64,000 bases of DNA from Myxococcus stipitatus (GCF_021412625.1 NZ_JAKCFI010000004.1:1-64000), one strand, 5' to 3'; positions 19,018 to 28,133 are shown, counted from the stretch's first letter. Program-made: numbers and translations. The notes: a model not told the origin generated them from the sequence alone.

Positions 19018-20013
19018 ATGAACGCCTTCGCCATCGAGTCCACGCGCTCGGGGTTCGTCGAGTCCGTCCATTCCGTCCACGTCGCGGTGGTGGACGTGGC
19101 GGGACGACTGGTGGCCTCCGCGGGAGCGCCCCAGCGGATGACGTGGTGGCGCTCCGCCGCGAAGCCCTTCCAGGCCCTGCCCGTGGTGGAGGAGGGGGCG
19201 GCGGACCACTTCGGCTTCGGCGCCCGCGAGCTGGCGTTGATGTGTGGCTCGCACTCCAGCGAGCCCGTCCACCGCGCGCTGGCCATGTCCATGCTGCGCG
19301 CGTGCGGCGTGGAGGAGTCGCTCCTGGCGTGCGGGCCGCATCCGCCGCTGTCCCAGGCGGTGGCGGACGAGGCGCTGCGCGCGAACGTCGTCATCACCCC
19401 ACGCTGGAGCAACTGCTCGGGCAAGCACGCGGGGATGCTCGCGCTGGCGCGACACCGGGGCTGGGACGTGGCGGGCTACGCGCGAGAGGGGCACCCGGTG
19501 CAGGCGTGCATCACGGAGGCGGTGGCCCGGTGGACGGGCGTGGCCCGCGAGCAGCTGTGGCTCGGCGTGGATGGCTGCACGGCGATGTGCTTCGGCCTGC
19601 CGCTGGTGGCCATGGCCGGGGCCTATGCGCGCCTGGGGGTTTCGGACGCGCCCGGGGCGCGGCGCGTGCGCGAGGCGATGGTGGCGCACCCGGAGCTGGT
19701 GGCGGGCACCCGTCGCCTGTGCACGGAGCTCATCGCCCTGTCGCGAGGCGAGGTGGTGGCGAAGGTGGGGGCCGAGGGCGTCTACTGCGCGGCCCTGCCC
19801 TCCCTGGGCTTGGGCGTGGCCTTGAAGGTGGAGGACGGCGACGCGCGCTGCTCGCCACCGGCGCTGCTGGAGGTGCTGCGCCAGGTGGGGGAGCGCCAGG
19901 GGCCGCGGCTGCCCTGGTCGGAGCTGGGGCACCACCTGGCGCCGGAGCTGCGCAACACGCGGGGCGAGGTCATCGGTGGGCTCCGGGTGGCCGGGGCCCT
20001 CCAGGTCCACTGA
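19018..20013 (+). CDS. asparaginase of the Rhizobium etli (AnsA/ReAV) type
   Basis: 331 residues. Hydrolyses L-asparagine to aspartate and ammonia; this family is unrelated to E. coli AnsA/AnsB and is serine-dependent. Family blocks seen: RSAAKPFQALPV (Ser-Lys pair), LMCGSHSSEPVH, SNCSGKHAGML (second Ser-Lys and metal-site Cys), LGVDGCTAMCFGLPL (second Cys). ATG 19018 is preferred over GTG 19012 six bases before; both lack a strong Shine-Dalgarno. No signal peptide, so cytoplasmic. The convergent Mpo1-like gene ends 12 bases beyond the stop codon. A second, unrelated asparaginase-class enzyme occurs at 48800. Confidence 0.9.
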   Translation: MNAFAIESTRSGFVESVHSVHVAVVDVAGRLVASAGAPQRMTWWRSAAKPFQALPVVEEGAADHFGFGARELALMCGSHSSEPVHRALAMSMLRACGVEESLLACGPHPPLSQAVADEALRANVVITPRWSNCSGKHAGMLALARHRGWDVAGYAREGHPVQACITEAVARWTGVAREQLWLGVDGCTAMCFGLPLVAMAGAYARLGVSDAPGARRVREAMVAHPELVAGTRRLCTELIALSRGEVVAKVGAEGVYCAALPSLGLGVALKVEDGDARCSPPALLEVLRQVGERQGPRLPWSELGHHLAPELRNTRGEVIGGLRVAGALQVH

Positions 20014-20024
20014 CGCCCGCGGGG

Positions 20025-20546
20025 TCAGGTGGCCAGGGGCGCGGCGGCGGGGTCGCCGGCCAGGACACGCGCTCGCAGCTCGCGCTTGAGGCCCAGGGCG
20101 AAGAGGGCCAGCGTCAACAGGTACACCGGCTCGATGAAGAAGAGCAGGGGCCCGCCCAGCGACAGGCCATGCGTCTTCTTCTCGAAGAGGACGTGGGCGC
20201 CGACGACGAGCGCGAACCGGAACACCATGACGGAGATGGCGATGAGGGCGACGGTGGTGCCCGGGAGGCGGGAGGCTGCTTCCGCGAGCCAGAGCGTGGG
20301 CACCAGCGGCAGCGCCATGAGCAGGCCCGCGGTCCACTCCAGCCGGATGGCCTGGAGCGTCACCGCCGCCATGAGCACGTGCGCGGCGGACACCTCCGTG
20401 CCGCCCACGCTCACGCGCAGCAGGGCGAGCGGCGCCGCCAGGGAGAAGATGAACAGGTAGGCGCCCACGAAGTGCGCGGCGCGGCTGACGCCGTTCTCGT
20501 GCAGGGGCATCCAGGCGCGCAGCGTGTCGGCGAAGCGCTTCGTCAC
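20025..20546 (-). CDS. Mpo1-like (DUF962) membrane protein, copy B
   Basis: 173 residues from a GTG at 20546, eight bases after the stop of the next Mpo1-like gene. The N-terminus has ADTLRAWMPLHENGVSRAAHFVG, aligning with the HPxNRxxH region of the family, but here the first His-Pro becomes His-Glu and the Arg-Leu-Thr-His motif is Arg-Ala-Ala-His. Later GAHVLFEKKTHGLSL aligns with the second His-containing motif GHAxxEKxxP. Four to five membrane helices. Yeast Mpo1 is an Fe(II) dioxygenase of 2-hydroxy fatty acid oxidation; activity here is uncertain because metal-binding positions differ. The start could also be the ATG at 20510. Confidence 0.72.
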   Translation of the reverse strand: MTKRFADTLRAWMPLHENGVSRAAHFVGAYLFIFSLAAPLALLRVSVGGTEVSAAHVLMAAVTLQAIRLEWTAGLLMALPLVPTLWLAEAASRLPGTTVALIAISVMVFRFALVVGAHVLFEKKTHGLSLGGPLLFFIEPVYLLTLALFALGLKRELRARVLAGDPAAAPLAT

Positions 20547-20553
20547 GGGAGGC

Positions 20554-21045
20554 TCAGGCGCGCACCGGCGAGGTGGAGGTGGCCGGCTGCGGCTTGATGA
20601 CATAGTCGCCGAAGAGCACCGCCACGAAGAAGAGCGGACCGACGAGCGCGTGGACGAGGTTGGTGAGGAAGGAGGGCGACTTCTTCTCCCAGACGGCGTG
20701 GCCCGCCAGTTGGATGAGCCAGCCGAACAGGGCGATGGCCACCACGCTCCAGGTCGGCATCATCCGGCCCACCGGGAAGCACGCGGCCATGAACAGCGCC
20801 ACGACCAGGCCCAGCTTCACGTCGGCGCGCAGGTACCAGAGGGTCACCAGCACCCACGACACCATGCCCAGCGTCAACATGCCTCCGGGCAGCGCGGGCA
20901 CGGACACCAGCTTCACCCAGTCCAGCATCGCGATGATGTGCAGGATGATGACCGGGATGGCGACCTTGTGCGTGAGGCGGTTGATGGGGTGCTGGTGCGA
21001 CGAGTAGTACTCGTCGAAGAGGGCGGCGATTCGAGGCTTGAGCAT
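20554..21045 (-). CDS. Mpo1-like (DUF962) membrane protein, copy A
   Basis: 163 residues. HQHPINRLTHKVAIPVI is the family signature (HPxNRxxHxxGxP) and GHAVWEKKSPSFLTNLVHA is the second His motif, so putative iron ligands are intact. Four hydrophobic segments lie between them. Known relatives remove one carbon from 2-hydroxy fatty acids; myxobacteria are rich in 2-hydroxy and odd-chain fatty acids, so a role in their turnover is reasonable but inferred. GGAGGACGCC precedes the ATG. The downstream, more divergent copy B follows after 7 bases in the same operon. Confidence 0.85.
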   Translation of the reverse strand: MLKPRIAALFDEYYSSHQHPINRLTHKVAIPVIILHIIAMLDWVKLVSVPALPGGMLTLGMVSWVLVTLWYLRADVKLGLVVALFMAACFPVGRMMPTWSVVAIALFGWLIQLAGHAVWEKKSPSFLTNLVHALVGPLFFVAVLFGDYVIKPQPATSTSPVRA

Positions 21046-21151
21046 GGCGTCCTCCGAGGGGGTTGGAGCGCGCCGACGTTAGGGGATGTCCCGGCGGGTG
21101 TCCTGGCGAGTCACGCCAATCTCCTGACCCGGGACGCCACGCGCGCCGCCC

Positions 21152-22201
21152 TCAGCCCCGCTCCGAGCCCTCGCGCCAGACGCGGGGCGTCATGCCCGTC
21201 CAGCGCTTGAAGGCCCGGTCGAACGTGCTCAGCTCCGCGTAGCCCAGCAGGAAGGCCACCTGGCTGATGCCCAGGTTCGCGTCGCGCAGATAGCCGAAGG
21301 CCAGCTCTCGCCGCACCGCGTCGACCTCGTCCTGGAAGGAGGTGCCGTGCTCGGTGAGGCGACGCTGGAGGGTGCGCGCGCTGAGGTGGAGCCTCCTGGC
21401 GACGTCGCCCACCTGGGGGGCGCCTTCCTGGAGTCCGGCGCGGATGACGTCGCGCACGCCTCGGACGAACTCGGGGACGGGGGGCTCGGAGGGGGGCGCC
21501 GCGGCGCTGGCGGCCCGCTCCAGCACGGTGAGCAGGGCGGGGTCGGCGCCCACCACGCACAGGTCCAGGGTGGCGGCGTCGAGCGTGAGCGCGTTGCGGC
21601 CGCCGCCGAAGGAGGGGAGGACGCCGAAGTGCTCCACCAGCGGGCGGAGGTCGGGGGGCGCGGGGTGGGCGAAGGCGACGGCGTGTGGACGCCAGGCGTG
21701 CTCGGTGAGCTGGCGCCCCACGTGGGTGAAGAGGGCGAGGCCGTACTCGCTGGCGTGGCGCCCGTACGCGAGCGGCGCGCCGGTGATGCCGTAGGCGAAC
21801 GTCCCGCTCCCGTCCGGCGCGTCCGTGAAGGTGGCGCGCCACGCGGGCTCCAGCAGGGCCATGTAGCGGGCGAGCGCGTGGAAGGTGGCCCGCAGCGTGG
21901 GCGAGGCGCGGGCGATGTACTCGACGAGGCCGTAGTTGCCGCGCGGGACGCGCTGGGCCACGTGGAGTCCGAGGAAGGCGTCGCCGGAGAGCTCCTCCGC
22001 GGCGTCGAGGAAGGCGTGCAGCGTGGCCAGCGGCAGGCTCACCTCGGGCAGCGCGCCCGCGTCGACGGGCAGGCCGAAGCGCTCGACCAGGGGGGCCGGG
22101 TCGTGCCCCGTGGCGCGCAGGTACGCGAGCAGCGGACCCACGAGCTGGGAGCGGACCTCGGCCGGGGGCTTCGGCGGTGGAAGTGGGGGCGGAGTCTCCA
22201 C
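21152..22201 (-). CDS. AraC-family transcriptional regulator
   Basis: 349 residues. The N-terminal ~200 residues fit the arabinose-binding-like domain found in OruR/ArgR-type AraC regulators (LLAYLRATGHDPAPLVERFGLP, GLVEYIARASPTLRATF). The C-terminal ~100 residues hold two helix-turn-helix motifs: VGDVARRLHLSARTLQRRL and LGISQVAFLLGYAELSTFDRAFKRW, followed by TGMTPRVWRE, the classic AraC ending. The effector is unknown. The downstream DUF1993 gene faces the same way; the nearest membrane genes (Mpo1-like) lie 106 bases past its stop and could be targets. Confidence 0.93.
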   Translation of the reverse strand: METPPPLPPPKPPAEVRSQLVGPLLAYLRATGHDPAPLVERFGLPVDAGALPEVSLPLATLHAFLDAAEELSGDAFLGLHVAQRVPRGNYGLVEYIARASPTLRATFHALARYMALLEPAWRATFTDAPDGSGTFAYGITGAPLAYGRHASEYGLALFTHVGRQLTEHAWRPHAVAFAHPAPPDLRPLVEHFGVLPSFGGGRNALTLDAATLDLCVVGADPALLTVLERAASAAAPPSEPPVPEFVRGVRDVIRAGLQEGAPQVGDVARRLHLSARTLQRRLTEHGTSFQDEVDAVRRELAFGYLRDANLGISQVAFLLGYAELSTFDRAFKRWTGMTPRVWREGSERG

Positions 22202-22253
22202 GCGCGGCGGACGCTAGCGCGTTCGATGCACCGGGCCCAAGCCGCGTGCGGTG

Positions 22254-22778
22254 TCAGCCGTTCGAGGCGGGCGGATATGGGCCGAGGAAGTCGCGCTTCC
22301 CGATGTGCACGCCCTTGTGCCGGAGGATTCCGTACGCGGTGGTGACGTGGAAGTAGAAGTTGGGCAGCGCGAAGGTGAAGAGGTAGCTGTCGCCCTTGAA
22401 GACGGGGGAGAAGTCGCGCAGGGCCAGCTGGATGGTGCGCTGCTCGCTGCCCTCGAACAGGGCGGCGTCGAGGCTCTTGAGATAGGCGACCGTCTTGGCG
22501 ATGCGCTCCTGGAGCTCGGGGAAGGTCGCCTCGGTGTCCGGCATGCGCGGGGCGGGAATGCCGCTCAGGCGCTCGGCGGTGGCCTTCGCGGTGTCGCTGG
22601 CGCGCTGCACCTGTCCGACGAGCGTGAACATGTCGGACGCCAGTCGCGCGTTGAGCAGCTCGACGGGGTCTAGGTCGTGGGTCCGGGCGTGCTCGACGGC
22701 CTTGTCCAACAGGTGGGAGAGCACGTCGAAGGCGCGGATGAAGACCGGGATGGAGGCCTGGTACATCGAGAGGGACAT
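22254..22778 (-). CDS. DUF1993 family protein
   Basis: 174 residues. SMYQASIPVFIRAFDVLSHLLDKA, LNARLASDMFTLVGQVQRASD and LPNFYFHVTTAYGILRHKGV are recognisable DUF1993 blocks; the family folds as a four-helix DinB-like bundle of unknown function. GAGGAG sits seven bases before the ATG. No signal peptide. The last His-rich segment (FHVTTAYGILRHKG) could bind metal as in DinB-like proteins, which is inference. Confidence 0.9.
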   Translation of the reverse strand: MSLSMYQASIPVFIRAFDVLSHLLDKAVEHARTHDLDPVELLNARLASDMFTLVGQVQRASDTAKATAERLSGIPAPRMPDTEATFPELQERIAKTVAYLKSLDAALFEGSEQRTIQLALRDFSPVFKGDSYLFTFALPNFYFHVTTAYGILRHKGVHIGKRDFLGPYPPASNG

Positions 22779-22969
22779 GGGGCGCTCCTCGTCGCCGTCG
22801 TGCGACGGCTCGGTGGATGGGTGGCGGGACTCCAGCACGACGGCGTGGTGAAGGCACGTCGTTCGTGGCGTCCCGCGCATGACGCGGTGGGGCGTGCCGG
22901 TGGAGTACGCTGCCCGCATGACACCGCGCCGCCCGTGGCTCGGTCCTCCACTCGACTCCTGGCTTCCCG

Positions 22970-24094
22970 ATGGACAACCTCGCCCACTCACTCGTCGGTG
23001 CCTGGATGGCGGAGGCGGGCCTCAAGCGCGCCACGCCGCTGGCCACGGCGACGCTCGTCATCGGCGCCAACCTCCCGGACGTGGATGGCTTCATCGCCTT
23101 CGCGGGTTCGGACGCCTCGTTGTACTGGCGGCGGGGCTGGACGCACGGCGTGCTGGCCCTGGCGCTGTGGCCCTTCGTGCTCACGGGGGTGATGTTGACG
23201 TGGGACCGCTTCGTGCGGAGGCGGCGGCATCCTGAACGGGCGCCCGCGCGGGCGGGGCCCCTGCTGTTGCTCTCGACGCTCTCGATATTGAGCCACCCCG
23301 CGCTGGACTGGCTCAACACGTATGGCGTGCGGCTGTTGATGCCGTTCGACGGGACGTGGTTCTACGGCGACACGCTGTTCATCATCGACCCATGGGTGTG
23401 GCTGCTGGCCGGGGCCGCGGTCATCATGGCGGACGCGCGTTCGCGCGGGTCCATGGCGGGCTGGCTGGTGCTGGGCGTGGCCACCACCGCGCTCGTCACC
23501 GTGCCCGCGTTCGTGCCGTGGCCGGCGAAGGTGCTGTGGGCGGTGGGGGTCGCGGCCATCCTCTGGCTGAGGCTGCGTGGCACGCGCGTGCTCTCCGCCG
23601 AGCGTGTGGCCCGGGTGTGTGGCGTGGGGTTGGCGCTCTATCTGGGGGCGCTCATGGTCGGCTCGTGGGTGGCGGCGCCGCGCGCGTTGGCGTGGCTGCG
23701 CTCGCGGGGGCACACCGTGGAGCGGGCCATCGCCGGGCCCATCCCCGCCAACCCCTTCGTGCGGGACATCATCGTCCTGGGGCCGGACCGCTATCACTTC
23801 GTGCGCGCGGACTTCCTGCGCGCGGGCGAGGGGCATCTCGAACTCAGCGGCCCGAGCGTCCCGCGAGAGCCCGACCCCGGCCCCGTCATCCAGGCGGCGC
23901 TCCGTGCACCCCAGATACGAGGGCTCGCCAACTGGCTGCGGCTGCCCACCTTCCAGGTGACGGAGACGGCCGAGGGGTGGCGCGTCGCCATCGACGACGT
24001 GCGCTACTTCCGGCAGAGCGGGAGCAGCCTCGGCTCCGCTGTCGTGGAGCTGGACAAGACGTTGCGGCCACTGCGGCGCGACGCGGGGCACTGA
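22970..24094 (+). CDS. YdjM/DUF457-like membrane-bound metal-dependent hydrolase
   Basis: 374 residues. It begins MDNLAHSLVGAWMAEAGL and continues GANLPDVDGF and WRRGWTHGVL, then HPALDWLNTYGVRLL: the His/Asp pattern (NxxHS, DxD, HR/WTHG, HPxxD) of the DUF457 inner-membrane metal-dependent hydrolases, regulated by LexA in E. coli. Six or more membrane helices through about residue 240, then a soluble C-terminal ~110 residues that probably face the periplasm. The substrate is unknown. The start follows a DUF1993 gene divergently. The stop at 24094 opens the repeat-filled convergent gap. Confidence 0.87.
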   Translation: MDNLAHSLVGAWMAEAGLKRATPLATATLVIGANLPDVDGFIAFAGSDASLYWRRGWTHGVLALALWPFVLTGVMLTWDRFVRRRRHPERAPARAGPLLLLSTLSILSHPALDWLNTYGVRLLMPFDGTWFYGDTLFIIDPWVWLLAGAAVIMADARSRGSMAGWLVLGVATTALVTVPAFVPWPAKVLWAVGVAAILWLRLRGTRVLSAERVARVCGVGLALYLGALMVGSWVAAPRALAWLRSRGHTVERAIAGPIPANPFVRDIIVLGPDRYHFVRADFLRAGEGHLELSGPSVPREPDPGPVIQAALRAPQIRGLANWLRLPTFQVTETAEGWRVAIDDVRYFRQSGSSLGSAVVELDKTLRPLRRDAGH

Positions 24095-24150
24095 CGCGCG
24101 CTCGGCCTCGCGTGGCGCGGACGGCGCCACCTCGCCGTGTCAGGCGCCGT

Positions 24151-24500
24151 GTCGCGAGCCCGACCTCGGATTCGCGCCGCCTCGCCGGGCGAGATGCCGC
24201 GTCGCGAGTCCGACCTCGGACCCGCTCCGCCCCACCGGGCGCGATGCCGTGTCGCGAGCCCAACTTCGGACCCGCCCCGCCTCGCCGGGCGAGATGCCGC
24301 GTCGCGAGCCCGACCTCGGACCCGCGCTGCTTTGCTGCATCAGGCGCTCTGTCGCGAGCCTGAACTCGGCCCCGCGCCGCCCCACCGGGCGAAATGCCGT
24401 GTCGCGAGTCCGACCTCGGATTCGCGCCGCCTCGCCGGGCGAGGTGCCGCGTCCCGACCCCGACTCACGGAGCCAGCGCTCCCCACCACGCGAGGTGTCG
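24151..24500. repeat. 50-bp tandem repeat array with internal dyads
   Basis: The 480-base convergent gap 24095-24574 is largely filled by units that begin GTCGCGAG at exactly 24151, 24201, 24251, 24301, 24351 and 24401, with a decayed seventh at 24451 and traces of one before 24151. Most units carry three dyads: TCGCGA, CCGACCTCGG (often TCCGA-CC-TCGGA) and CTCGCC-G-GGCGAG. The unit length is not a multiple of three, all frames drift, and both flanking genes stop before it, so it is non-coding. Units 1 and 6 are nearly identical, while unit 4 carries a replaced second half. Candidate roles are transcription termination/mRNA 3'-end structure or a protein-binding array. Confidence 0.9.
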
Positions 24501-24574
24501 CCTCGCGAGAGGAGGAGAGCGCCGGTGCGCGGAGGCTCGTGCCGCCGCGCTCGGCTCCATCGCCAGCGCGGACC

Positions 24575-25441
24575 TCAGCGCTTCAGGTCGATGCGCACCC
24601 ACTCGCCCTGGGTGGCGCCGGGCAGCACGGTGAAGCCGAGGTTGCGGTAGGCCTCCTCGACGTCCGCGCGCTGGTGGGCCAGCACGCCCGCGAGCACCAG
24701 TCGGTCCTTGGCCTTGGGGGCGATGAGCGGCGCCAGCTCGATGAGGGTATTCGCGAGGATGTTGGCGAGCACCAGGTCGAAGGTGCCCTCCACCGCCGTC
24801 AGCTCCTTGCCCGACACGTCGATGTCCGGGGTGGCGTTGTCGGCGATGTTCTCCCCGGCCAGCTCCACGGAGGTGGGGTCGTTGTCGGTGGCCACCACGC
24901 GGCCCGCGCCCAGCTTCTTCGCCGCGATGGCCAGCACGCCCGTGCCCGTGCCCACGTCCAGCACGCTGGCGCCCGGGTGGTCCGCCATGAACGCGTCCAC
25001 CGCCGCCAGACACAGCGACGTCGTCGGGTGGTCACCCGTGCCGAAGGCCATCTTCGGCTCGATGACCAGCCGCACCGCCTCCTTCGGGGCGTTCTCCACG
25101 TCCCACGGCGGCCCCACCCACAGCCGCCCCACGTGGACGGACTTGATGAGCGACTTCCACTCGTTGCTCCAGTCCTGCTGCGGCTGCTCGTCCAGGTTCA
25201 ACCGCGCGCCCGGGTGCGCCTCCGCCACCTCGTCGCGAGCGGCCTCCGCGGTGTCGCGGTCCTCGAAGTAGCCGATGAGGATGACCTCACCCGCGTCGGG
25301 CGCCCGCACGCCGGGCATGGTGGGCGTCTCGCGGTCGCGCACCTCGAGTCCGAGCGCTCCGGACTCGTGGAGGAGGTCCTGGATGGACTCGGACGCTTCC
25401 TCGGGCACTTCCACGGTGAGGGACAGATAGGTCTGTGACAT
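24575..25441 (-). CDS. prmA: ribosomal protein L11 methyltransferase PrmA
   Basis: 288 residues, family length. PrmA trimethylates L11 at lysines and its N-terminal amine. An N-terminal ~100-residue substrate-recognition domain is followed by the SAM core: AFGTGDHPTTSLCL (family hallmark), VLDVGTGTGVLAIAAKKLG (motif I), ATDNDP, and LVLANILANTLIELAP (the N-x-L-A-N-x-L motif IV). It starts 91 bases after the stop of the M16 protease gene on the same strand, perhaps co-transcribed. It ends at the edge of the 50-bp repeat array. Confidence 0.96.
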   Translation of the reverse strand: MSQTYLSLTVEVPEEASESIQDLLHESGALGLEVRDRETPTMPGVRAPDAGEVILIGYFEDRDTAEAARDEVAEAHPGARLNLDEQPQQDWSNEWKSLIKSVHVGRLWVGPPWDVENAPKEAVRLVIEPKMAFGTGDHPTTSLCLAAVDAFMADHPGASVLDVGTGTGVLAIAAKKLGAGRVVATDNDPTSVELAGENIADNATPDIDVSGKELTAVEGTFDLVLANILANTLIELAPLIAPKAKDRLVLAGVLAHQRADVEEAYRNLGFTVLPGATQGEWVRIDLKR

Positions 25442-25532
25442 GGGGCGCCCTTTTATCGCGCCCCGCGCGGCGCGGAAGCACCCTGAAAGGGCCCGTCCAC
25501 CATCCGGGGAGGGGAGGGACGGGCCCGGCGCT

Positions 25533-28133
25533 TCATGGGCCGACGATGGCCAGCGCGCTCCGGTCGAAATCGAGCACCTGCCGCGCCACCTCCAGCACGT
25601 GCTCCGACGTCACCGCCCCGATGCGCTCCGCGTAGCGCAGGGAGTTGTCCGCCCCCAGCCCGTACAGCGAGTCCATGGCGATGACGCCCGCGCGGGCGCC
25701 GTTGCGCTGCAGTCCGATTTCGTGCGTGCCGATGAGGTTCTGCTTCGCGCGCGCCAGCTCCTCCTCCGGCACCCGCTCCTGGCGCAGCCGCTCGAGCTGC
25801 TCCCGGATGCCGGAGAGCGCCGCGTCCACCTTCTCCGGGCTGGTGCCCATGTACACCGCGAAGTAGCCCGGCTCGATGCCCTCCACGCCGAAGCTGCTCA
25901 CGCTGTAGGCCATGGAGCGCTTGTCGCGCAGCTCCACGAACAGCCGGCCGCCCTGGCCGGACAGCACGCCCGACAGCACCTCCAGCGCGTAGTGCGCCGG
26001 GTCGTCGATGCGCATGCCCTGGAAGCCCAGCACCAGGTGCGACTGCGCCCGCGTCAGCACCCGCTTCTCCTGGCGGGAGGACGTCGGCCGGGGCTCGGCC
26101 TGCAGGCGCGGCGGCGCCACGGCCTTGCCGCGCGAGGCCCCGAACAACTCCCGCGCCAAACCCAACACCGCGTCCACCTTCACGTCGCCCACCACGCACA
26201 GGGTCAGCTGCGACGGGTCCATGTGGCGCGCGTGCCAGTCGTGCAGCGCCTGGGGCGTGAGCGCCTCCACCGACGCCTTCTCTCCCAGCGTCGGCATCCG
26301 GTACGGGTGCTGGTGGAAGAGCGTCTTGTGGAACAGCTCGAAGGCGAGCGCGGACGGCTTGTCCTCGCGCGTGAGGATGTCCTGGAGCATCAGCGAGCGC
26401 TCGCGGGCCACCTCCACCTCTGAGAACGCCGGGTGCGACACGCTGTCGGCGAACAGGCGGAAGGCCGGCTCGAAGTGGCGCGAGAGGAACTCGCCGCGCA
26501 GGCTCGTCGAGTTGCGCCCGCTCTGGCCGCCCATGCTGCCCGCGTACGCGTCGATGAGCTGGGAGATGTCCTCCGCGTCATGCGACGGCGTGCCCCGCGT
26601 GAGGCTGCGCGCCAGCAGCGTGGTGATGCCGTTGTCCGCCGTCGTCTCGTAGCGCAGGCCGCCCAGGAACGCGGCCCGGATGGCGAACAGCGGCACGGAC
26701 GGGTCCTCGCGCACCAGCACCGTCGCGCCCGAGGGGAGCTTCTCGATGACCGTGCGCGCGGGGGCCTTGGACACGCCGCCCAGGCGCAGCGACGGCTCGC
26801 CCGCGTCCACCTTGCGAGGCTTGCGCTCCGGAGGCGCGGCCGGCGGCTCCTGCTCCGCGCCGTCCAGCGCCGCGGCCACGTCCGCCTCGGTGAGGCCCTG
26901 CCCCCCGGGCAACAGCGCCGTGACGATGGCCCGGTCGAAGCGCAGGTACTTGCGCGCCACCTCGCGCAGCTTCTCCGGCGTCAGCGCGCGGATGTCCTCG
27001 TAGTAGCGCGCCTCCGCCTCGAGGCTGCCCAGGCCGGACTGGTAGTAGCCCATCTTCCGCGCCACGCCCTGCACCGTCTCGCGCTGGTAGACGGCCTCCG
27101 CCTCCATCAGCGCCTTCGCCGTGGACAGCTCCTCCGCCGACACCGTGGAGGCGCGCAGCGTGGCCAACACGCGCGTCGTCTCCCGCAGGGCCCTGGGCGC
27201 CTTGTCCGCCGGCAGGTTCATGGACACGGAGAACAGGCCCGGGTCCTGCGGCGTGTACGCGAAGGCGTGGATGTCGTTGACCAGGTTGTGCCGGCGCTTC
27301 ACCTCGCGGGTGAGCCACGACGCCTCGCCCTGGCCGACGATCATCGCCAGCACGTCCAGCGCGGGCGTGTCCGGGTGCCCCGCCTGGGGGACGTGGAAGG
27401 CCAGGTGCACGGAGGCCTCCTTCACGTCGTCCGGCCGCAGCAGCACGCGTCGCGCCTGGGGCGTCGGCTCCGCCACGTGCGGCACCGCGCCGGCATACGG
27501 GCGGCCCCAGTCCCCGCCGAAGATCTCCTCCACCCAGGCGCGCAGCTCCTCCTCGCGCAAATCCCCCGCCACCGAGAGCACCATGTTCCGGGGCGTGTAG
27601 TGCCGGTGGTAGAACTCCAGCACCTTCTCCCGCGTGAAGCTCCGCACGCTCTCCGCCGTGCCGATGACCGGCAGCCGGTAGGGGTGCTCCTGGTACGCGG
27701 TGGAGAACAAGTCGCGCGACGCCCGGCGCGCGGGCGTGTCCTGGCTGCGTTTGATCTCCTCGCAGACCACCTCGATTTCGCGCGCCAGCTCCTCGGCGTC
27801 GAACGCCGAGCGGCGCACGGCGTCGCCCAGGATGTCCAGGCCCACCCGGGCGAACTGGCTGGCCATGACGATGTGGTAGACGGTCTGGTCGAACGACGTC
27901 CAGGCGTTGATTTCGCCGCCGTGGGCCTCGACGTCCCGGGCGATTTCGCCGGGGCCGCGGCGCTCGGTGCCCTTGAAGAGCATGTGCTCGTGCAGGTGGG
28001 CCAGGCCCGCCTGGTCGGGGCGCTCGTCGGCGCTGCCGACCTTCACCCAGACCTGGAAGGCCGCGACCTTGGCGGCGTGCTGTTCCTCGAAGACGACGGT
28101 GAGCCCGTTGGGCAGCGCGTAGCGGATGGCCAT
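25533..28133 (-). CDS. M16-family zinc metalloprotease (two tandem M16 domains)
   Basis: 866 residues, pitrilysin/processing-peptidase family. The zinc site HxxEH is HLHEH (His46, Glu49, His50), with the downstream glutamate in EIEVVCEEIKRSQD. The second half (from about residue 460) repeats the fold without the motif, as is normal for a single-chain clamshell M16 protease. The N-terminus begins directly in the domain (MAIRYALPNGLTVVFEE), with no signal peptide, so a cytoplasmic location is suggested although many relatives are exported. Upstream spacing to the ATG lacks a good Shine-Dalgarno. Divergent from the coiled-coil gene. Confidence 0.95.
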   Translation of the reverse strand: MAIRYALPNGLTVVFEEQHAAKVAAFQVWVKVGSADERPDQAGLAHLHEHMLFKGTERRGPGEIARDVEAHGGEINAWTSFDQTVYHIVMASQFARVGLDILGDAVRRSAFDAEELAREIEVVCEEIKRSQDTPARRASRDLFSTAYQEHPYRLPVIGTAESVRSFTREKVLEFYHRHYTPRNMVLSVAGDLREEELRAWVEEIFGGDWGRPYAGAVPHVAEPTPQARRVLLRPDDVKEASVHLAFHVPQAGHPDTPALDVLAMIVGQGEASWLTREVKRRHNLVNDIHAFAYTPQDPGLFSVSMNLPADKAPRALRETTRVLATLRASTVSAEELSTAKALMEAEAVYQRETVQGVARKMGYYQSGLGSLEAEARYYEDIRALTPEKLREVARKYLRFDRAIVTALLPGGQGLTEADVAAALDGAEQEPPAAPPERKPRKVDAGEPSLRLGGVSKAPARTVIEKLPSGATVLVREDPSVPLFAIRAAFLGGLRYETTADNGITTLLARSLTRGTPSHDAEDISQLIDAYAGSMGGQSGRNSTSLRGEFLSRHFEPAFRLFADSVSHPAFSEVEVARERSLMLQDILTREDKPSALAFELFHKTLFHQHPYRMPTLGEKASVEALTPQALHDWHARHMDPSQLTLCVVGDVKVDAVLGLARELFGASRGKAVAPPRLQAEPRPTSSRQEKRVLTRAQSHLVLGFQGMRIDDPAHYALEVLSGVLSGQGGRLFVELRDKRSMAYSVSSFGVEGIEPGYFAVYMGTSPEKVDAALSGIREQLERLRQERVPEEELARAKQNLIGTHEIGLQRNGARAGVIAMDSLYGLGADNSLRYAERIGAVTSEHVLEVARQVLDFDRSALAIVGP

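Noticed and set aside
24151-24500. CRISPR array
   Set aside because: Units are contiguous with no unique spacers, and no cas genes are present.
24137-24640. Long open frames across the 50-bp repeats, rich in Arg/Ser/Pro
   Set aside because: The unit length is not divisible by three, several frames on both strands stay open only because of GC content, and the sequences lack start signals.
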